Assembly (NCBI RefSeq): GCF_030272615.1 | Contig: NC_081415.1 | Location: 622,851,740 to 622,915,739 of the forward strand | Length of the DNA stretch: 64,000 bases | Reading direction: 5' to 3' | Origin: Cryptomeria japonica | Taxonomy: Eukaryota > Streptophyta > Pinopsida > Cupressales > Cupressaceae | In this document: one piece after another, positions 43,325 through 55,542 of the stretch | Layout of the letters: every line of letters begins with the position of its first letter | How positions within the stretch are numbered: the first letter of the stretch is position 1 | The notes under the pieces: model-generated | The model's input: the letters and a program-made list of their open reading frames with translations, nothing else | What the model was told of the DNA's origin: nothing | Database searches by the model: none | Position numbers and translations under genes: made by a program

Positions 43325-44568
43325 TATTGGCTATTTGGAGGAATTGATTATGTGTTGCATTGATGTTTTGTAATTAATGTCAACACTAGTTGTTTTGGTT
43401 GTTTACTTGTATCCTTTTTGTCTCGGTAAGTTGTTTGGTTTCTGGTTGGTGAGATCATGATGATCCGGTATACTCCGGTATGCTTTGGCTTATGGAATTG
43501 GCTTGGATCTTCTATTCATGCTACTTAGATTCATGTTCAGTTAGTTGGTTTTGATTTGGTGATTGGATGCTATCTTATATGCTGGTAAGCATGGTTTATT
43601 GATTCGGTGAGGGTTTCCTCGGTAGAGCTTTGATGGAGATATTTTGATGTTATGTATAAGTGGTGTTGGTGAAGATTCTAGTAGAGATTTAGGATGTTGA
43701 TAGTAATCATGTTCAAGACTTGGTTGATTAAGATCATTGCTTTAGCATGTGTGGACCTAAATTGGGTCCGGTACTATCTAGGTTTCAGACTGACTTAATA
43801 TAACGTGTTGGGACTTGTCGATGTGTTTCCAAGATGTCTTATGGGTTGGATATTATTTGTTTGGCCTTTGGCTGACATGTTTTATAATTATGTAATTGCT
43901 TTATTGTTTGGTGGTTGAACTTATTGTTTATGGTCGAGGGTTTGTATATATGTATATATGTGTATGATCTCATTGTAGATCATGTAAGGGATAATGGTAA
44001 GGATGTATAGGAGCAAATAATGTAATAATCATTCATGCCAAGGATTTAGTCGAGCATTGGTGATCGAGTTGGGTTTACGTAAGAGGATTATGTCCTCTGG
44101 TATTGAGCTTAACCAGAACTCTACTCATGCATAGTAGATGCTATCATTGTAGTCCATTCTTCCTTCCGAATTGTAGTCTGTATTTTTATGTAGTCAGTGA
44201 GACTCCTTTTGTGATGAGTAGTGTGCTCTATGTTGTTGGCCTTCCTGAAAGTGCAGGCCCCTCAATTTGTAATCACATACTTACTGCAAAAGTATTATTT
44301 GACTATGGGTAGGCTTCCGACTGTGGTTTTTCCCTTTACCGTGTTTTCCACATACAAATCTTGGTGTCATGTGGATGGTATCTATTCTCTAACTGTTCAT
44401 TGTGCTTAATTGGTATATCTTCTATTTCGGTAATTGGTTTATGCTTTCCGTTACTGATCTTATGTGTTTCAGTATTAAAGTTTTAATTGCTTAAGATTCC
44501 AATAATCTGCTGACAACTGATTCCCCCTCCCCTCTCAGTTGTCTTCTAGTTATTTGAATTGTCTAACA
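43325..44568 (+). repeat. copia B 5' LTR (1,244 bp)
   Basis: Starts TATTGGCTATTTGG (eroded TGTTGG), ends GTCTAACA. A TATA-like tract lies at 43945-43960, and the 'TTTTTCCCTTTACCGTGTTTT' and 'CCACATACAAATC' block near 44327-44360. The PBS TGGTATTAGAGA follows at 44571. Confidence 0.88.
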
Positions 44569-44570
44569 AT

Positions 44571-44582
44571 TGGTATTAGAGA
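44571..44582 (+). promoter_or_regulatory. copia B primer binding site
   Basis: TGGTATTAGAGA, two bases after the LTR; one or two changes from TGGTATCAGAGC. Confidence 0.78.
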
Positions 44583-44599
44583 ACCAGTAATCTCTGCTA

Positions 44600-44815
44600 G
44601 AAGAGTACCTAAAGGACCAAAAGGAAGTAAGTATGAATGAAAATCACCTTTTAAATGTTTTTCATGTAATAAGATATGTCATTTTGCACCTAGACTTCCT
44701 GAAATGAATTCAAAATTTGAAGAAAGAGCTAGAAGATCTTTTAAGCCTAACCCTAGATATCAGAACAAGCATAAGTACAAGAAATACATAGATAAATCAT
44801 GTTAATTTATGGATG
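44600..44815 (+). pseudogene. copia B gag remnant (zinc-knuckle end only)
   Basis: Shortly after the PBS the sequence jumps to the C-terminal part of gag, 'RVPKGPKGSKYE' and 'CFSCNKICHFAPRLPE', with the last knuckle Cys lost. The first ~270 codons, present in copia C, are missing. The jump occurs at an AGAAG string found at both corresponding positions in C (49649 and 51759). Confidence 0.82.
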
Positions 44816-46330
44816 AGGAAGGTGTGACTAATTTTGATGATGAACCGACACAAGACCCTGTTGGTTCCAACAATGGAAAGGAATGGTGTTCTTGGCTATC
44901 AAGGAAGATGATCCGACACTGGAAGAGAATGTACCTAAAGAGAAGGCCCTTGCTACTAAAATTGAAGATCAGGATGAATGGGTAATTGATAGTGGATGTT
45001 CACATCATATTGATTGGAGATAAAAATAAGTTTCTATGTTTGCAATAATTTTATGGCAGTCTGGTTAGATTTGGTGATGACAAAGCATGCATGATAAAAG
45101 GAAGATGAACTATATAATTAGATGGTAAGCACAATACTGATAATGTTTATTATGTTGAAGGTTTAAGGAATAATATTTTGAGTGTAGGAAAATTGGTGGA
45201 CAAGGGATTTCAATTACAATTAAAGGATGGAAAATGCAAAATCATTAATAGATCTAGATTGGAGATTGTAACCGGTACTCAGACAAAAGGTAATATATTT
45301 TGTTTGAATTCCGGTGAGAAGACATGTTTGATTGAACAAATTGATGAGAGTTGGCTTTGGCATAAAAGGCTATGTCATGCGAATTTTGATTGCATGGTAA
45401 AGATCAGTTCAACTAAGGCAGTTAGAGATATACCTAAGATTTTGAAGCCCTATAATCTGGTATGTAAAGAATGTCAAATGGGAAAATAGGTCAGAACCTT
45501 TTTTAAGAGTATACAAGACAAATCTAATGATGTTCTTGATCTTATTCATACTTATTTGTGTGGCCTTTCTAGAATCAAAAGTTTTCAAGGTGATAGATAT
45601 TTTATACTAATCATTGATGATTATTCTAGAATGATGTGGGTTGCTTTTCTAAGGGAGAAATCTGAGGATTTTGAAAAGTTTAAAATCTTTAAAGCTAAGG
45701 TTGAAACTGAGATAGGATCCAAGATTAAGTTCTTAAAGTCAAATCATGATGGAGAATTCACATCCAGTGAGTTTAATAACTTTTGTGAGAAACATAGCAT
45801 AAGGTGACAAATTTATGCTCCCAGACACGTCAGCAGAATGGAGTTGTGGAACGAAAGAACATAACTATCTTGGATGCTACTAGAACCATGATGATGGAAG
45901 CTAATCTACCTCATATCTATTGGAGAGAAGCAGTGAGGACAACAATCTATAGATTCACTAGAGTTCATATAAAAGGATAAAATGGTAAGACACCTTATGA
46001 ATTATGGTTTCGCAATACACCTACAGTTGAGTATTTTAGAATCTTTGGTAGTAAATGTTATATAAAGAGAGATGATTTAATTGGAAAATTTGATCCTAGA
46101 TGTGATGAAGGAATGTTTCTTGGTTATTCTAATGAAAGCAAAGCATATAGATGTTATAACAAGAGATTGTAGAGAATTGTGGAGAGCGCTAATGTCAAGG
46201 TGGATGAGAAAAATAGAATGTGAAATCAGAATTTATGAGCAAGAACTGGCAGTGGAAATGATCATAGCTGAACCAGTAACACCTTTACTAGAACATAATG
46301 TTGAGCCACTTACTCCGGCAGTATCATAAA
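44816..46330 (+). pseudogene. copia B protease-integrase, broken
   Basis: The protease DSG region (about 44980) is disrupted by frameshifts. 45178-45489 is pre-integrase ('WLWHKRLCHANFD', 'CKECQMG'). 45556-45807 is part of the core ('DYSRMMWVAFLREKSE'), with 'HTYLCGL' where the first Asp is Tyr and 'LKSNHDGEF' where the second is Asn. The Glu region is frameshifted ('NGVVERKN' in other copies). Integrase is certainly inactive. Confidence 0.86.
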
Positions 46331-46379
46331 ATTCAATAGTAATTGAAGAATAGGAAAGAGGAACAAAGAATCAGAAGAC

Positions 46380-48031
46380 TCCTTGGTATTTAATGTTGAA
46401 TCATTTCGAAGATCAAATTATTGGGGATAAGAACAATGGATTGATGACAAGAAGAAGATTGATAGCTAATGATGTATGTTTAGTTTCTCAAGTTGAACCG
46501 GTATTAGTAACTAAAGAATGTAAAGATGAATGTTGGATGAAAGCTATGGAAGAAGAATTAGATCAGATAGAAAAGAATAACACATGGATTTTAGTTCCCT
46601 AGCCTAAAAATAAGAAAGTTATTGGAACTAAATGGGTATTTAGGAATAAATTAAATGAAGATGGACAAGTTGTAAGAAATAAAGCTAGATTGGTTTGTAA
46701 AGGATATTCTCAGAAGGAAGGAATTGATTATGGTGAAACGTTTGCACATGTAGCTAGGATTGAAGCTGTAAGACTATTTTCTTGCCTATGCTACACATAA
46801 AAAATACAAGGTTTATCAGATGAATGTTAAGTGTTCTTTTTTTAATGGTGATCTTGATGAGGAAGTTTATATTGAGCAACCTGAAGGCTTTTCACTTTCA
46901 GATGATAAAAACATGGTTTGCAGGTTAAAGAAAGCCTTATATGGATTGAAATAGGCACCTAGAGCTTGGTATGAAAGGTTGGACAAATATCTTTTAAAAC
47001 TTGGTTTTACTAAAGGTAATACTGACAGTGATCTATATTATAAAGTCACTAATTATAATATACTGATTATTGAGGTCTTTGTTGATGACATCATTTTTGG
47101 AGGTGAGGATAAGTTGTGCATGGAATTTTCTAACAATATGAAGAATGAATTTGAGATGTATATGATTGGGGAAATGAATTTTTTCTTAGGTTTGTAAATT
47201 ACTCATACTAATAAAGGTATTTTCATCTATCAAACTAAGTATGCTAGTGAGTTGTTGAAGAAATTTGGTCTTGAAAATACTAAACCGGTTGGTGCTCCTA
47301 TGGTTACAAGTGAGAAATTAACAAAGAAAGATGAATCAGCACCAGTAAATCCTAAAAGATACGAGTCTATGATTGGAGGTCTACTATATTTGACTCAGAC
47401 TAGATTGGATATAATGAATGCAGTTTGCATTGCATCAAGATATCAAAGTAATCCTAGAGAAAATCATGAGAGTGCGGTGACAAGGATTTTTAGGTACTTA
47501 CAAGGAACATCTAAATATGGTTTGTTTTATCCTAAAGATGATGACTTTAATTTATGTGCATATATGGATGTAGATTGGGAAGGTGATGTTGATGATCAGA
47601 AGAGCATTTCCGGTGGATCTTTCTTTCTTGGAAATAAAGTTATTTCATGGATTAGCAAGAGACAATCATGTACTTCCTTATCTACTACTGAAGCTGAGTA
47701 TGTTGTTGTTGCTACTAACTATACACAAGTTCTATGGATGAAGCAAATGTTAAAGGACATAAAAGTGCATTGCAATGAACTGGTAGTTATTCATTGTGAT
47801 AACTCTGCTGCTATAGACATATCAAAGAATCCGATATTCCACTCTAAGACAAAGCACATATCTATCAAATACAACTTCATGAAAGAAAAGGTGGAATAAA
47901 ATGAAGTTAGATTGGTTTATGTGAACACTAAAGAGAAGATTGCAAACATCTTCACTAAACCTTCGCCTAAAGAATCATCTGAGTACCTCAAAGACAGATT
48001 AAGGATTTCTGCCCCTCCATTAGAAAACTGA
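46380..48031 (+). pseudogene. copia B reverse transcriptase-RNase H, broken
   Basis: 'HFEDQIIGDKN', '[16 protein letters not shown]', 'YQMNVKCSFFNGD' (first catalytic Asp is Asn), 'GLK-stop-AP' at 46952-46954 (CAG to TAG) and 'EVFVDDIIFGGED' (catalytic box FVDD) make up the RT. 47252-47899 is an open 215-codon segment covering the RT end and RNase H ('FGLENTKPVGAPM', 'DVDWEGDVDDQKS', 'TTEAEYVVVATNYTQVLWM', 'IHCDNSAAIDISKN'). The frame ends at TGA 48029-48031 after 'NIFTKPS'. Confidence 0.9.
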
Positions 48032-48384
48032 TTGATTCCATTTGGCATCAGTCTGGTATGCATTATCAGATATTATTCATTTCGGATTGATGCGGTGATT
48101 CTACTACTCAAGGGGAGTAGTTAGTCTTGTGATTCAGTTGTTTATGATTTCTGTTCGATGTTTATATCAGATCTTTGGCATTGATGTCAAAGGAGGAGAG
48201 ATATTCATGTGAAAAATTTAAGGATTTATATACATTAGGGGGAGAAATTTGTAGAATGTAACTACGATATCATCTACAGGGAGAGTATGAGTCAAAATTT
48301 CATTGCTATATTCTTGTGTGGGAGATTTGTTTGGTATTTCTTGGCACTTGGATGTTTTTCATATCTAGTGTTGCCATCAATGCT

Positions 48385-48395
48385 AAAGGGGGAGA
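48385..48395 (+). promoter_or_regulatory. copia B polypurine tract
   Basis: AAAGGGGGAGA directly precedes the middle LTR. Confidence 0.82.
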
Positions 48396-48396
48396 T

Positions 48397-49618
48397 TGTT
48401 GATCGTTTGATGGAATTAGTTATGCATTGCATTGATGTTTTGTCATTGATGTCAACATTAGCCGTTGTATCTGTTTACTGGTATTCGGTTGGTTTGGGTA
48501 GGATGAGTGGTTTCTGGTTGGTAAGATCATGTTGATCTGATATACTCTAGTATGCTTTGGCTTATGGAATTAGCTTATATATTCTATTCATGCTATTTAG
48601 ATATATGTTCAGTCAGTTGGTATTGATTTTGTAATCGGATGCTATCTTATATGCTGGTAAGCCTGGTTTATTGATCCGGTGAGGGTTTCACCGATAGAGA
48701 TTTGTTGAAGATATTTTAATATTATACATAAGTAGTATTGGTGAAACTTTTGGAAGGGATTCGGGATGCTGATGGTGATTATGTTAGAGACTTGACTGAT
48801 TGGGATAATTTCTTTAGCACGTGTGGACCTAAATTGGGTATGATGCTATCTAGGTTATGGACCGACTTAATGTAACGTGTTGTTGGAACTTATCGATGTG
48901 TTTCTAGGATGACTTATGGGTTGGATGATATTTGTTTGGCCTCAAGACAACATGTTTTATAATTATTTAATAGGTTTTATTGTCTGGGTGGCCGACCTAA
49001 TTGTTTAAGGTATAGGGTTTGTATAAATGTGTATGATCTCATTGTAGATCATGGTATGCAAGTGAATAATGCAATAATCATTCATGCAGAGGATTTGGTC
49101 GATTATAGGTGATCAAGTTGGCTTTATGCAAGAGATTTAAGATCTCTGGTATTGAGCTTAATCAAAACTATACTCAGGCATAGGAGATTCTATTATTGCA
49201 GTTCATTCTTCCTTTCAGATTGTAGTATAGATTTCTTATGTAGTCAGTGAGACTCCTTTTGTAATGAGAAGTGTGCTCTAGGCTGTTGGCCTTCCTACAA
49301 GTGCAGGCCCCTCAATTTGTAATCACATACTTACTGCAAATGTATTATCTGACTGTGGACAGGCTTCCCAACATTGTTTTTCCCTTTACCAGGTTTTCCA
49401 CATATAAATATCAGTGTCATGTGGATGGTAACTATTCTCTAATTGTTGCTTGTGCTTAATTGGTATATCTATTATTTTAGTGATTGGTTTATGTATTCCG
49501 GTATTGATCTTATGTATTCCGGTAATAAAGTTTTAAATGCTTAAAGTTTCGGTAATCTGGTGACAACTGACTCATCCCTCCCTCTCACTTGTCCTCTGGA
49601 TATTTGAACTATCTAACA
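48397..49618 (+). repeat. middle LTR shared by copia B and C (1,222 bp)
   Basis: TGTTGATCGTTTGATGG to ATCTAACA; PPT on the left, PBS on the right. It shares 'GATCATGGTATGCAAG' with the right LTR, unlike the left one. Confidence 0.9.
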
Positions 49619-49620
49619 AT

Positions 49621-49632
49621 TGGTATTCAAGC
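49621..49632 (+). promoter_or_regulatory. copia C primer binding site
   Basis: TGGTATTCAAGC two bases after the middle LTR, a diverged initiator-Met site. Confidence 0.78.
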
Positions 49633-49675
49633 TCTGGTCCTCTTTGTAGAAGCTTAACCACTTGAGGAAGATCCT

Positions 49676-50044
49676 ATGGCATCTAACAGTTCAAATTCAT
49701 CTACAACTATCTTCCAAAGATAAATTCCTAGGCTTGATGGAACAAATTATAGAGTATGGAAGACTCGGATGTGGACTCATCTAAGATGTCTTGGTAAGGA
49801 AATCTAGGAGATCATTGAGAATGGTGTAACCCCTTTTAATCTGGCATCTGGCAATCCTCCTCTGACAAACTTGGATAAGGAGCTTGAGAATGATTTTAGA
49901 GCTAGTGAAGCCCTCTTGTGTGCACTTTTTGATCAATAAATAATGGGATTGACTGACAAATCAACAACAAAGGCTATATGGGACAAGTTGGAGACTCTAA
50001 ATGAAGGTGACCCTACTATTAAGATTGATAAAATTGATGGTTAC
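49676..50044 (+). pseudogene. copia C gag, first part
   Basis: ATG at 49676: 'MASNSSNSSTTIFQR', stop, 'IPRLDGTNYRVWKTRMWTHL', 'LDKELENDFRASEALLCALF', 'KLETLNEGDPTIKIDKIDGY'. It is cut at 50044 by the solo LTR and resumes at 51518. The start is the same as in copia A. Confidence 0.87.
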
Positions 50045-51512
50045 TGTAGACGTATAAAATGGACCATATTCCTAAATGAATATTTTATGTTAATTTCTCT
50101 ATTTGATTAAATCCAATTTAATTAAATTATCCACATTCTTCTATTTAATTAAATAAATTATTCAATTTATTTAAATTAAATTCACTATACCATTTAATGA
50201 ATAAATCATTTTATTCAATTAAATCCCCCTATCCACTTTTAATTAAATTCAAATTTAATTAAATAGTTATCCCAAATTGAATAAATCAAATTTATTTAAT
50301 TACAACCAAATTGAATGAAAATCATTTAATTCAATTAAATCCTATTATCCCTCCATCCACTTGCAAAATTGCAAACCCCTTTCTAATCCCTTCTAGAATC
50401 TTCTAAACACTTCTAATTAACCTAACCCTCTAAATTTTGTCACATCCCTAAGCAAAGGGAAGTCACTTCTCAAATGGCTCAAAGTCTTTGATAACCATTA
50501 AAGGTTTTCAACCTTCAACCACCAAAACCCTTAAAGTCTTTGAAAACCATTGAAGGCTTCCAACCTTCAACCACTTAATCCCCAAAGTCTCCAATAACCA
50601 TTAATGGTTAATTCAAACCCTCCCACATGGTTAAAACATTTGTTTTGACTCAACCTCTATCCAACCCAAGGGTCTCATCAGGCCATTAATGCTTTGACCA
50701 TGATTATCTCTTAATCATTTGCACAAAGGTTTATCCTTGGATTAGCTCTTAATCCAGTGGGTAATCCTAACTTAGACTTGACCCTTAGCCTTTAGCTAAC
50801 CATGAGGTCCTCTCAGGCCTTTAATGCCTACAACCCCTTCTCTCAACCCAATCCTATATTGACACTTGTCACCATTTCATTGGTGCCAATTGTGCACATG
50901 GATCCCTAACTTTCAAACTCAACCCTTGATTAAACCATTCAATCCTGACCATCCATTGCCCTGTTTGTGCTATAAATAGAGCTCTCATTCCTCCATTTTA
51001 AAACAATCATCTTTCAAATTTGAAGCATCACACTTATGCTCAAATATATTCAAGCTTTCTCATTTCATATATGCTCATCATTTAGCCTCTCTTTAAATCA
51101 GGAATTAGACTAAATATGCATGTTTAGAATAATTTCTTTATCATTTTAGCTCAATCATAGATTAAATATATCATGCTAGGATAGTATTCATACTAATATC
51201 GTCATCTTATCATTTAGTTTATTGCATTTCTAGAATCATATATAGCTTACAACACATCTCATACTAAAATCAATCAAAGCATCCCTCGTTCTTGCATTTG
51301 CCATCCCTGAACCATTTTGCTCAGTGATCTGAGAGCAAAACATTGGTTTGAGGGACATTGTGAGATAGAGAACCATGGGACCCTCCTTGGGAAGCTGAGT
51401 AATACTACGTTACTCCATAGCTTGCACCAAGAAGTCCTGTGTGTGTGTGTGGACTAGTATTCTAACATATTTTCACATATTGAGTTTTATCAGCCCACTT
51501 TTCCCGCATACA
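50045..51512 (+). repeat. gypsy-type solo LTR (1,468 bp) in copia C gag
   Basis: Starts TGTAGACGTATAAAATGG, ends CCCGCATACA, with GTTAC exactly repeated at 50040-50044 and 51513-51517. It has TATAAATAGAGCTCTCATT at 50971 and internal text related to gypsy E LTR (e.g. 'GACCATGATTATC' and the AATTAAAT-rich start). It is therefore a diverged relative of that family on the + strand. A GT microsatellite lies at 51440-51452. No internal domain remains. Confidence 0.9.
50971..50978 (+). promoter_or_regulatory. TATA box of the solo LTR
   Basis: TATAAATA followed by GAGCTCTCATTC, matching the gypsy E LTR promoters. Confidence 0.6.
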
Positions 51513-51517
51513 GTTAC

Positions 51518-51983
51518 TAGGTGAGATATAAGAATTTGAATATGGAAGAATATGAAAGGATTACTGCATTTATGGAAAGGGTAAATGAAATTGTCATGGG
51601 AAGAATTTAGAGCTTCTGTTCTGTGAAGTTTGAACCTTGTTTTCATGCATTTACATCATCAACTAGAAAGAAAGATTGGAAAGATTTTTTATGCAAAGGA
51701 ATTGAAAGATATGAAGAGGGAAGATGAAGAATTTGAGCAACTTGGAGCCCTATTTGCAAGAAGAGTACCTAAAGGACCGATAGGAAGTAAATATGAAGGA
51801 AAATGACTCTTTAAATGTTTTGCATGTAATAAGATAGATCATTTTGCATCTAGATGTCCTAAAAGGAATTAAAGATTTGAAGAAAGAGCTATAAGATCTT
51901 TTAAGCCTAACACTGAATATCAGAACAAGCATAAGTATAGGAGAAACAAAGACAAATTATGTTACTTTGTAGATGAGGAAGGT
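51518..51983 (+). pseudogene. copia C gag, second part with internal deletion
   Basis: Resumes 'RYKNLNMEEYERITAFMERV' and 'NEIVMG', then loses the segment between 'IVMG' and 'ELEEF' seen in copia A, continuing with 'MKREDEEFEQLGALFARRVP', the CCHC knuckle 'CFACNKIDHFASRC' and 'FKPNTEYQNKHKYRRNKD'. Confidence 0.83.
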
Positions 51984-53500
51984 GTGATTGATTCTGATGG
52001 TGAATCGATAGAAGACTCCACTAGTGGTTCTACCAATGGAAAGGAATGGGTGTTCCTGGCTATCAAGGAAGATGATCAGGTAATGGAAGAGAATATACCT
52101 AAAGAAAAGGCCCTTGCTGCTAATATTAAAGATAAGAATGAATGGGTAATAGACAGTGGATGTTCACATCATATGACTGGAGATAAAAGGAATTTTTTAT
52201 CTTTGCAAGAATTTGATGGCGGTCTGGTTAGATTTGGAGATGACAAAGTATGCATGATCAAAGGAAGAGGAAACATATCATTAGATGGTAACAACAATAC
52301 TGATAATGTTTATTATGTTGAAGGTTTAAGGCATAATCTTTTGATTGTAGGACAGTTGGTGGATAAGGGATTTCAATTACAATTCAAGGATGGAAAATGC
52401 AAGATCATTAATAGATATGTATTGGATATTGCTACCGGTACTCAGACAAATGGGAATATATTTCATTTGAATTCCGGTGAGAAGGCATGTTTGATTTCAT
52501 AAATTGTTGAGAGTTGGCTTTGGCATAAATGGCTATGTTGTGTGAATTTTGATTACATGGTAAAGATCAGTTCAACTAAGGCAGTTAGAGATATCCCTAA
52601 GATTGTGAATCCCTATAATCCTATATGTAAAGAATGTCAAATGGGAAAAAAAGTCAGAACCTCTTTTAAGAGTATACAAGACAAATCTAATGATGTTATT
52701 GATATTATTCATACTGATTTGTGTGGTCCTTCTAGAATCAAAAGTTTTCAAGGTGATAGGTATTTTATGCTTATCATTGATGATTATTCTAGAATGATGT
52801 GGGTTACTTTTCTAAGAGAGAAATTTGATGCTTTTGAAAATTTCAAAATCTTTAAAGCTAAGGTTGAAATTGAGACAGGATTAAAGATTAAGTGCTTAAG
52901 GTCAGATCATGGTGGAGAATTCAAATCTAGTGAGTTTAATAACTTTTGTGAGAAGCATAGCATAAGGAGACAATTTATTGCTCCTTGGACACCTCAACAA
53001 AATGGAGTTGTGGAAAGAAAGAACAAAACTATCTTGGATGTTGCAAGAACCGTGATGATGGAAGCTAATCTACCTCATATCTACTAGAGAGAAATAGTGA
53101 GCACAATAATTTACACATTCAACAGAGTTCATATGAAAGGAGAAACCGGTAAGACACCTTATGAGTTATGGTTTGGAAATACACCTATAGTTAAGTACTT
53201 CAAAATCTTTGGTAGTAAATGTTATATCAAAAGAGACAATTTCATTGGCAAGTTTGATCCTAGTTGTGATGAAGGAATATTTCTTGGTTATTCTAATGAA
53301 AGAAAAGCATATAGATGTTATGACAAAAGATTGGAGAGAATTATGGAGAGCACTAATGTCAAGGTGGATGAGTTGAATAGAAGTCAAAATAAAATTTATG
53401 AGCTAAAATCGGTAGTGGAAATGATCATAACTGAACCGGTAACACCTTTACCAGAACAAAATGCTAAACCATTTACTCCGACAATATCAGAAAATTCAAC
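51984..53500 (+). pseudogene. copia C protease-integrase, near-complete with stops
   Basis: Three segments in one frame: 51984-52502, 52542-53087 and 53097-53516. They hold the protease 'EWVIDSGCSHHMTGDKRNF', pre-integrase 'NIFHLNSGEKACL', the finger 'CKECQMGKKVRTS' and the core with all three catalytic residues: 'HTDLCGP', 'LRSDHGGEF', 'QQNGVVERKNK'. Stops at 52500 and 53085-53087 (TAG in place of Trp) break it. It is the least damaged of the three copia integrases of this family. Confidence 0.9.
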
Positions 53501-53539
53501 AGTAATTGAAGATTAGGAAGAGGAACAAAGAATAAGAGG

Positions 53540-55167
53540 ACTCATAGGTATGTAAGGCTGAATCATTTAGAGGATCAGATCATTGGGGATAAGAACAAAT
53601 GAGTGATGACAAGATGGAGATTGGCAGATGATGAGGTATGTTTATTCTCTCAAGTTGAAATGGTATCTGTAACTGAAGCATGTAAAGATGAATGCTGGAT
53701 GAAAGCTATGGAAGAAAAATTCAATCAGATAGAAAAGAATAACACATGGATTTTATTTCCTCGACCTAAAAATAAGAATGTTATTGGAACTAAATGGGTT
53801 TTTAGGAATAAGCTAAATGAAGTTGGACAAGTTGTGAGGAATAAAGCTAGAATGGTTTGTAAAGGATATTCTCAGAAGGAAGGAATTGATTATGATGAAA
53901 CCTTTGCACCAGTAGCTAGGATTTAAGATGTAAGATTATTTCTTGCCTATGTCGCACATAAAAACTACAAGGTTTATTGGATGGATGTTAAGTGTGCTTT
54001 TCTAAATGGGGATCTTGATGAGGAAGTTTATATTGAGAAACCTAATGGCTTTACACTTTCAGATGATAAAAACATGGTTTGTAGGTTAAAGAAAGCCTTA
54101 TATGGATTGAAACAGGCACCTAGAAATTGGTATGCAAGGTTGGACAAATATCTTTTAAAACTTGGTTTCACTAATGGTAATGTTGACAAAGATCTATATT
54201 ATAAAGTCACTGATGATGATATACTAATTATTGAGGTATTTGTTGATGACACCATTTTTGGAGGTGAGGATAAGTTGTGCATGAAATTTTGTAACAATAT
54301 GAGGAATGAATTTGAGATGTATATGATTGGGGAAATGAAATTTTTCTTAGGTTTGTAGATTACTCAAGTTGATAAAGGTATTTTCATCTATCAAACTAAG
54401 TATTCTAGGGAGTTGTTGAAGAAATTTGGTCTTGAAAATTCTAAACCGGTTGGTACTCCTATGGTTACAAGTGAGAAATTAACAAAGAAAGATGAATCAA
54501 CACTGGTAAATCCTACAAGATACAAGTCTATGATTAGAGGTGTGCTATAATTGACTCAGACTAGACTAGATATAATGCATGCAGTTTGCATTGTATCAAG
54601 ATATCAAAGTGATCCTACAAAAAATTATGAGTGTGGTGAAAAGGATTTTTAGGTACTTACAAGGAACATTCGAATATGGTTTATGGTATCCTAAAGATGA
54701 TGACTTTAATTTGTGTGCATATACAGATGCAGATTGGGCAGGTGATTTTAATGATTGGAAGAGTGCTTTTGGTGTAGCTTTATATCTTGGAAATAAACTT
54801 ATTTCATGGATCAGAAAGAAACACATCTACTACTGAAGCTGAGTATGTTGCTACTGCTATTAACTATACACAAGTTCTATGGATGAAGCAAATGTTAAAG
54901 GAAATAAAAGTGCATTGCAATGAACTAGTAGTTATTCACTGTGATAACTCTACTGCTATAGACATATCAAATAATCTAGTATTCCACTCTAAGACAAACC
55001 AGATGTCTATCAAATACAACTTCTTGAAAGAAAAGGTGGAAGAAAATGAAGTTAGATTGGTTTATGTGAACACTAAAGAGAAGATTGCAGACATCTTCAC
55101 TTACCTTTGCCTAAAGAATCATTTGAGTACCTCAGAGATAGATAAGGGGTTTCTGCCCCTCCAATAG
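53540..55167 (+). pseudogene. copia C reverse transcriptase-RNase H, broken
   Basis: '[19 protein letters not shown]', '[16 protein letters not shown]', then a stop after 'FAPVARI', 'YWMDVKCAFLNGDLDEEVYI', 'ALYGLKQAPRNWYARLDKYL' and 'EVFVDDTIFGGED' (FVDD box). RNase H is split by frameshifts near 54640 and 54830: 'DADWAGDFNDWKS', 'TTEAEYVATAINYTQVLWM', 'IHCDNSTAIDIS', 'IADIFT'. Confidence 0.9.
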
Positions 55168-55530
55168 AAAACTGATTGATTCTATTTGGCATCAGATCGG
55201 TATGCATTATTAGAGCTATTATTCATTCCGGATTGATGTGGTGGTGCTACTACTCAGGGAGGGTAGTTAGTCTTCAAATTTAGTGGTTTATGATTTTTCT
55301 TTGATATTTATGTCAAATATTTGTCATTGATGTCAAATTGGGAGAGATATTCATGTGAAAAACTTAAGGAGTTATATACATTAGGGGGAGAAATTTGCAG
55401 AACGTAACTGTGATATCATCTACAGGGAGAGTATGAATCAGAACTTCATTGCTATATTCTTGTGTGGGAGATTTGTTTGGCATTTCTTGGCACTTGGATG
55501 GTTTTCACATCTAATGTTGCTATCAATGCC

Positions 55531-55541
55531 AAAGGGAGAGA
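55531..55541 (+). promoter_or_regulatory. copia C polypurine tract
   Basis: AAAGGGAGAGA before the right LTR; one base off the B tract. Confidence 0.78.
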
Positions 55542-55542
55542 C

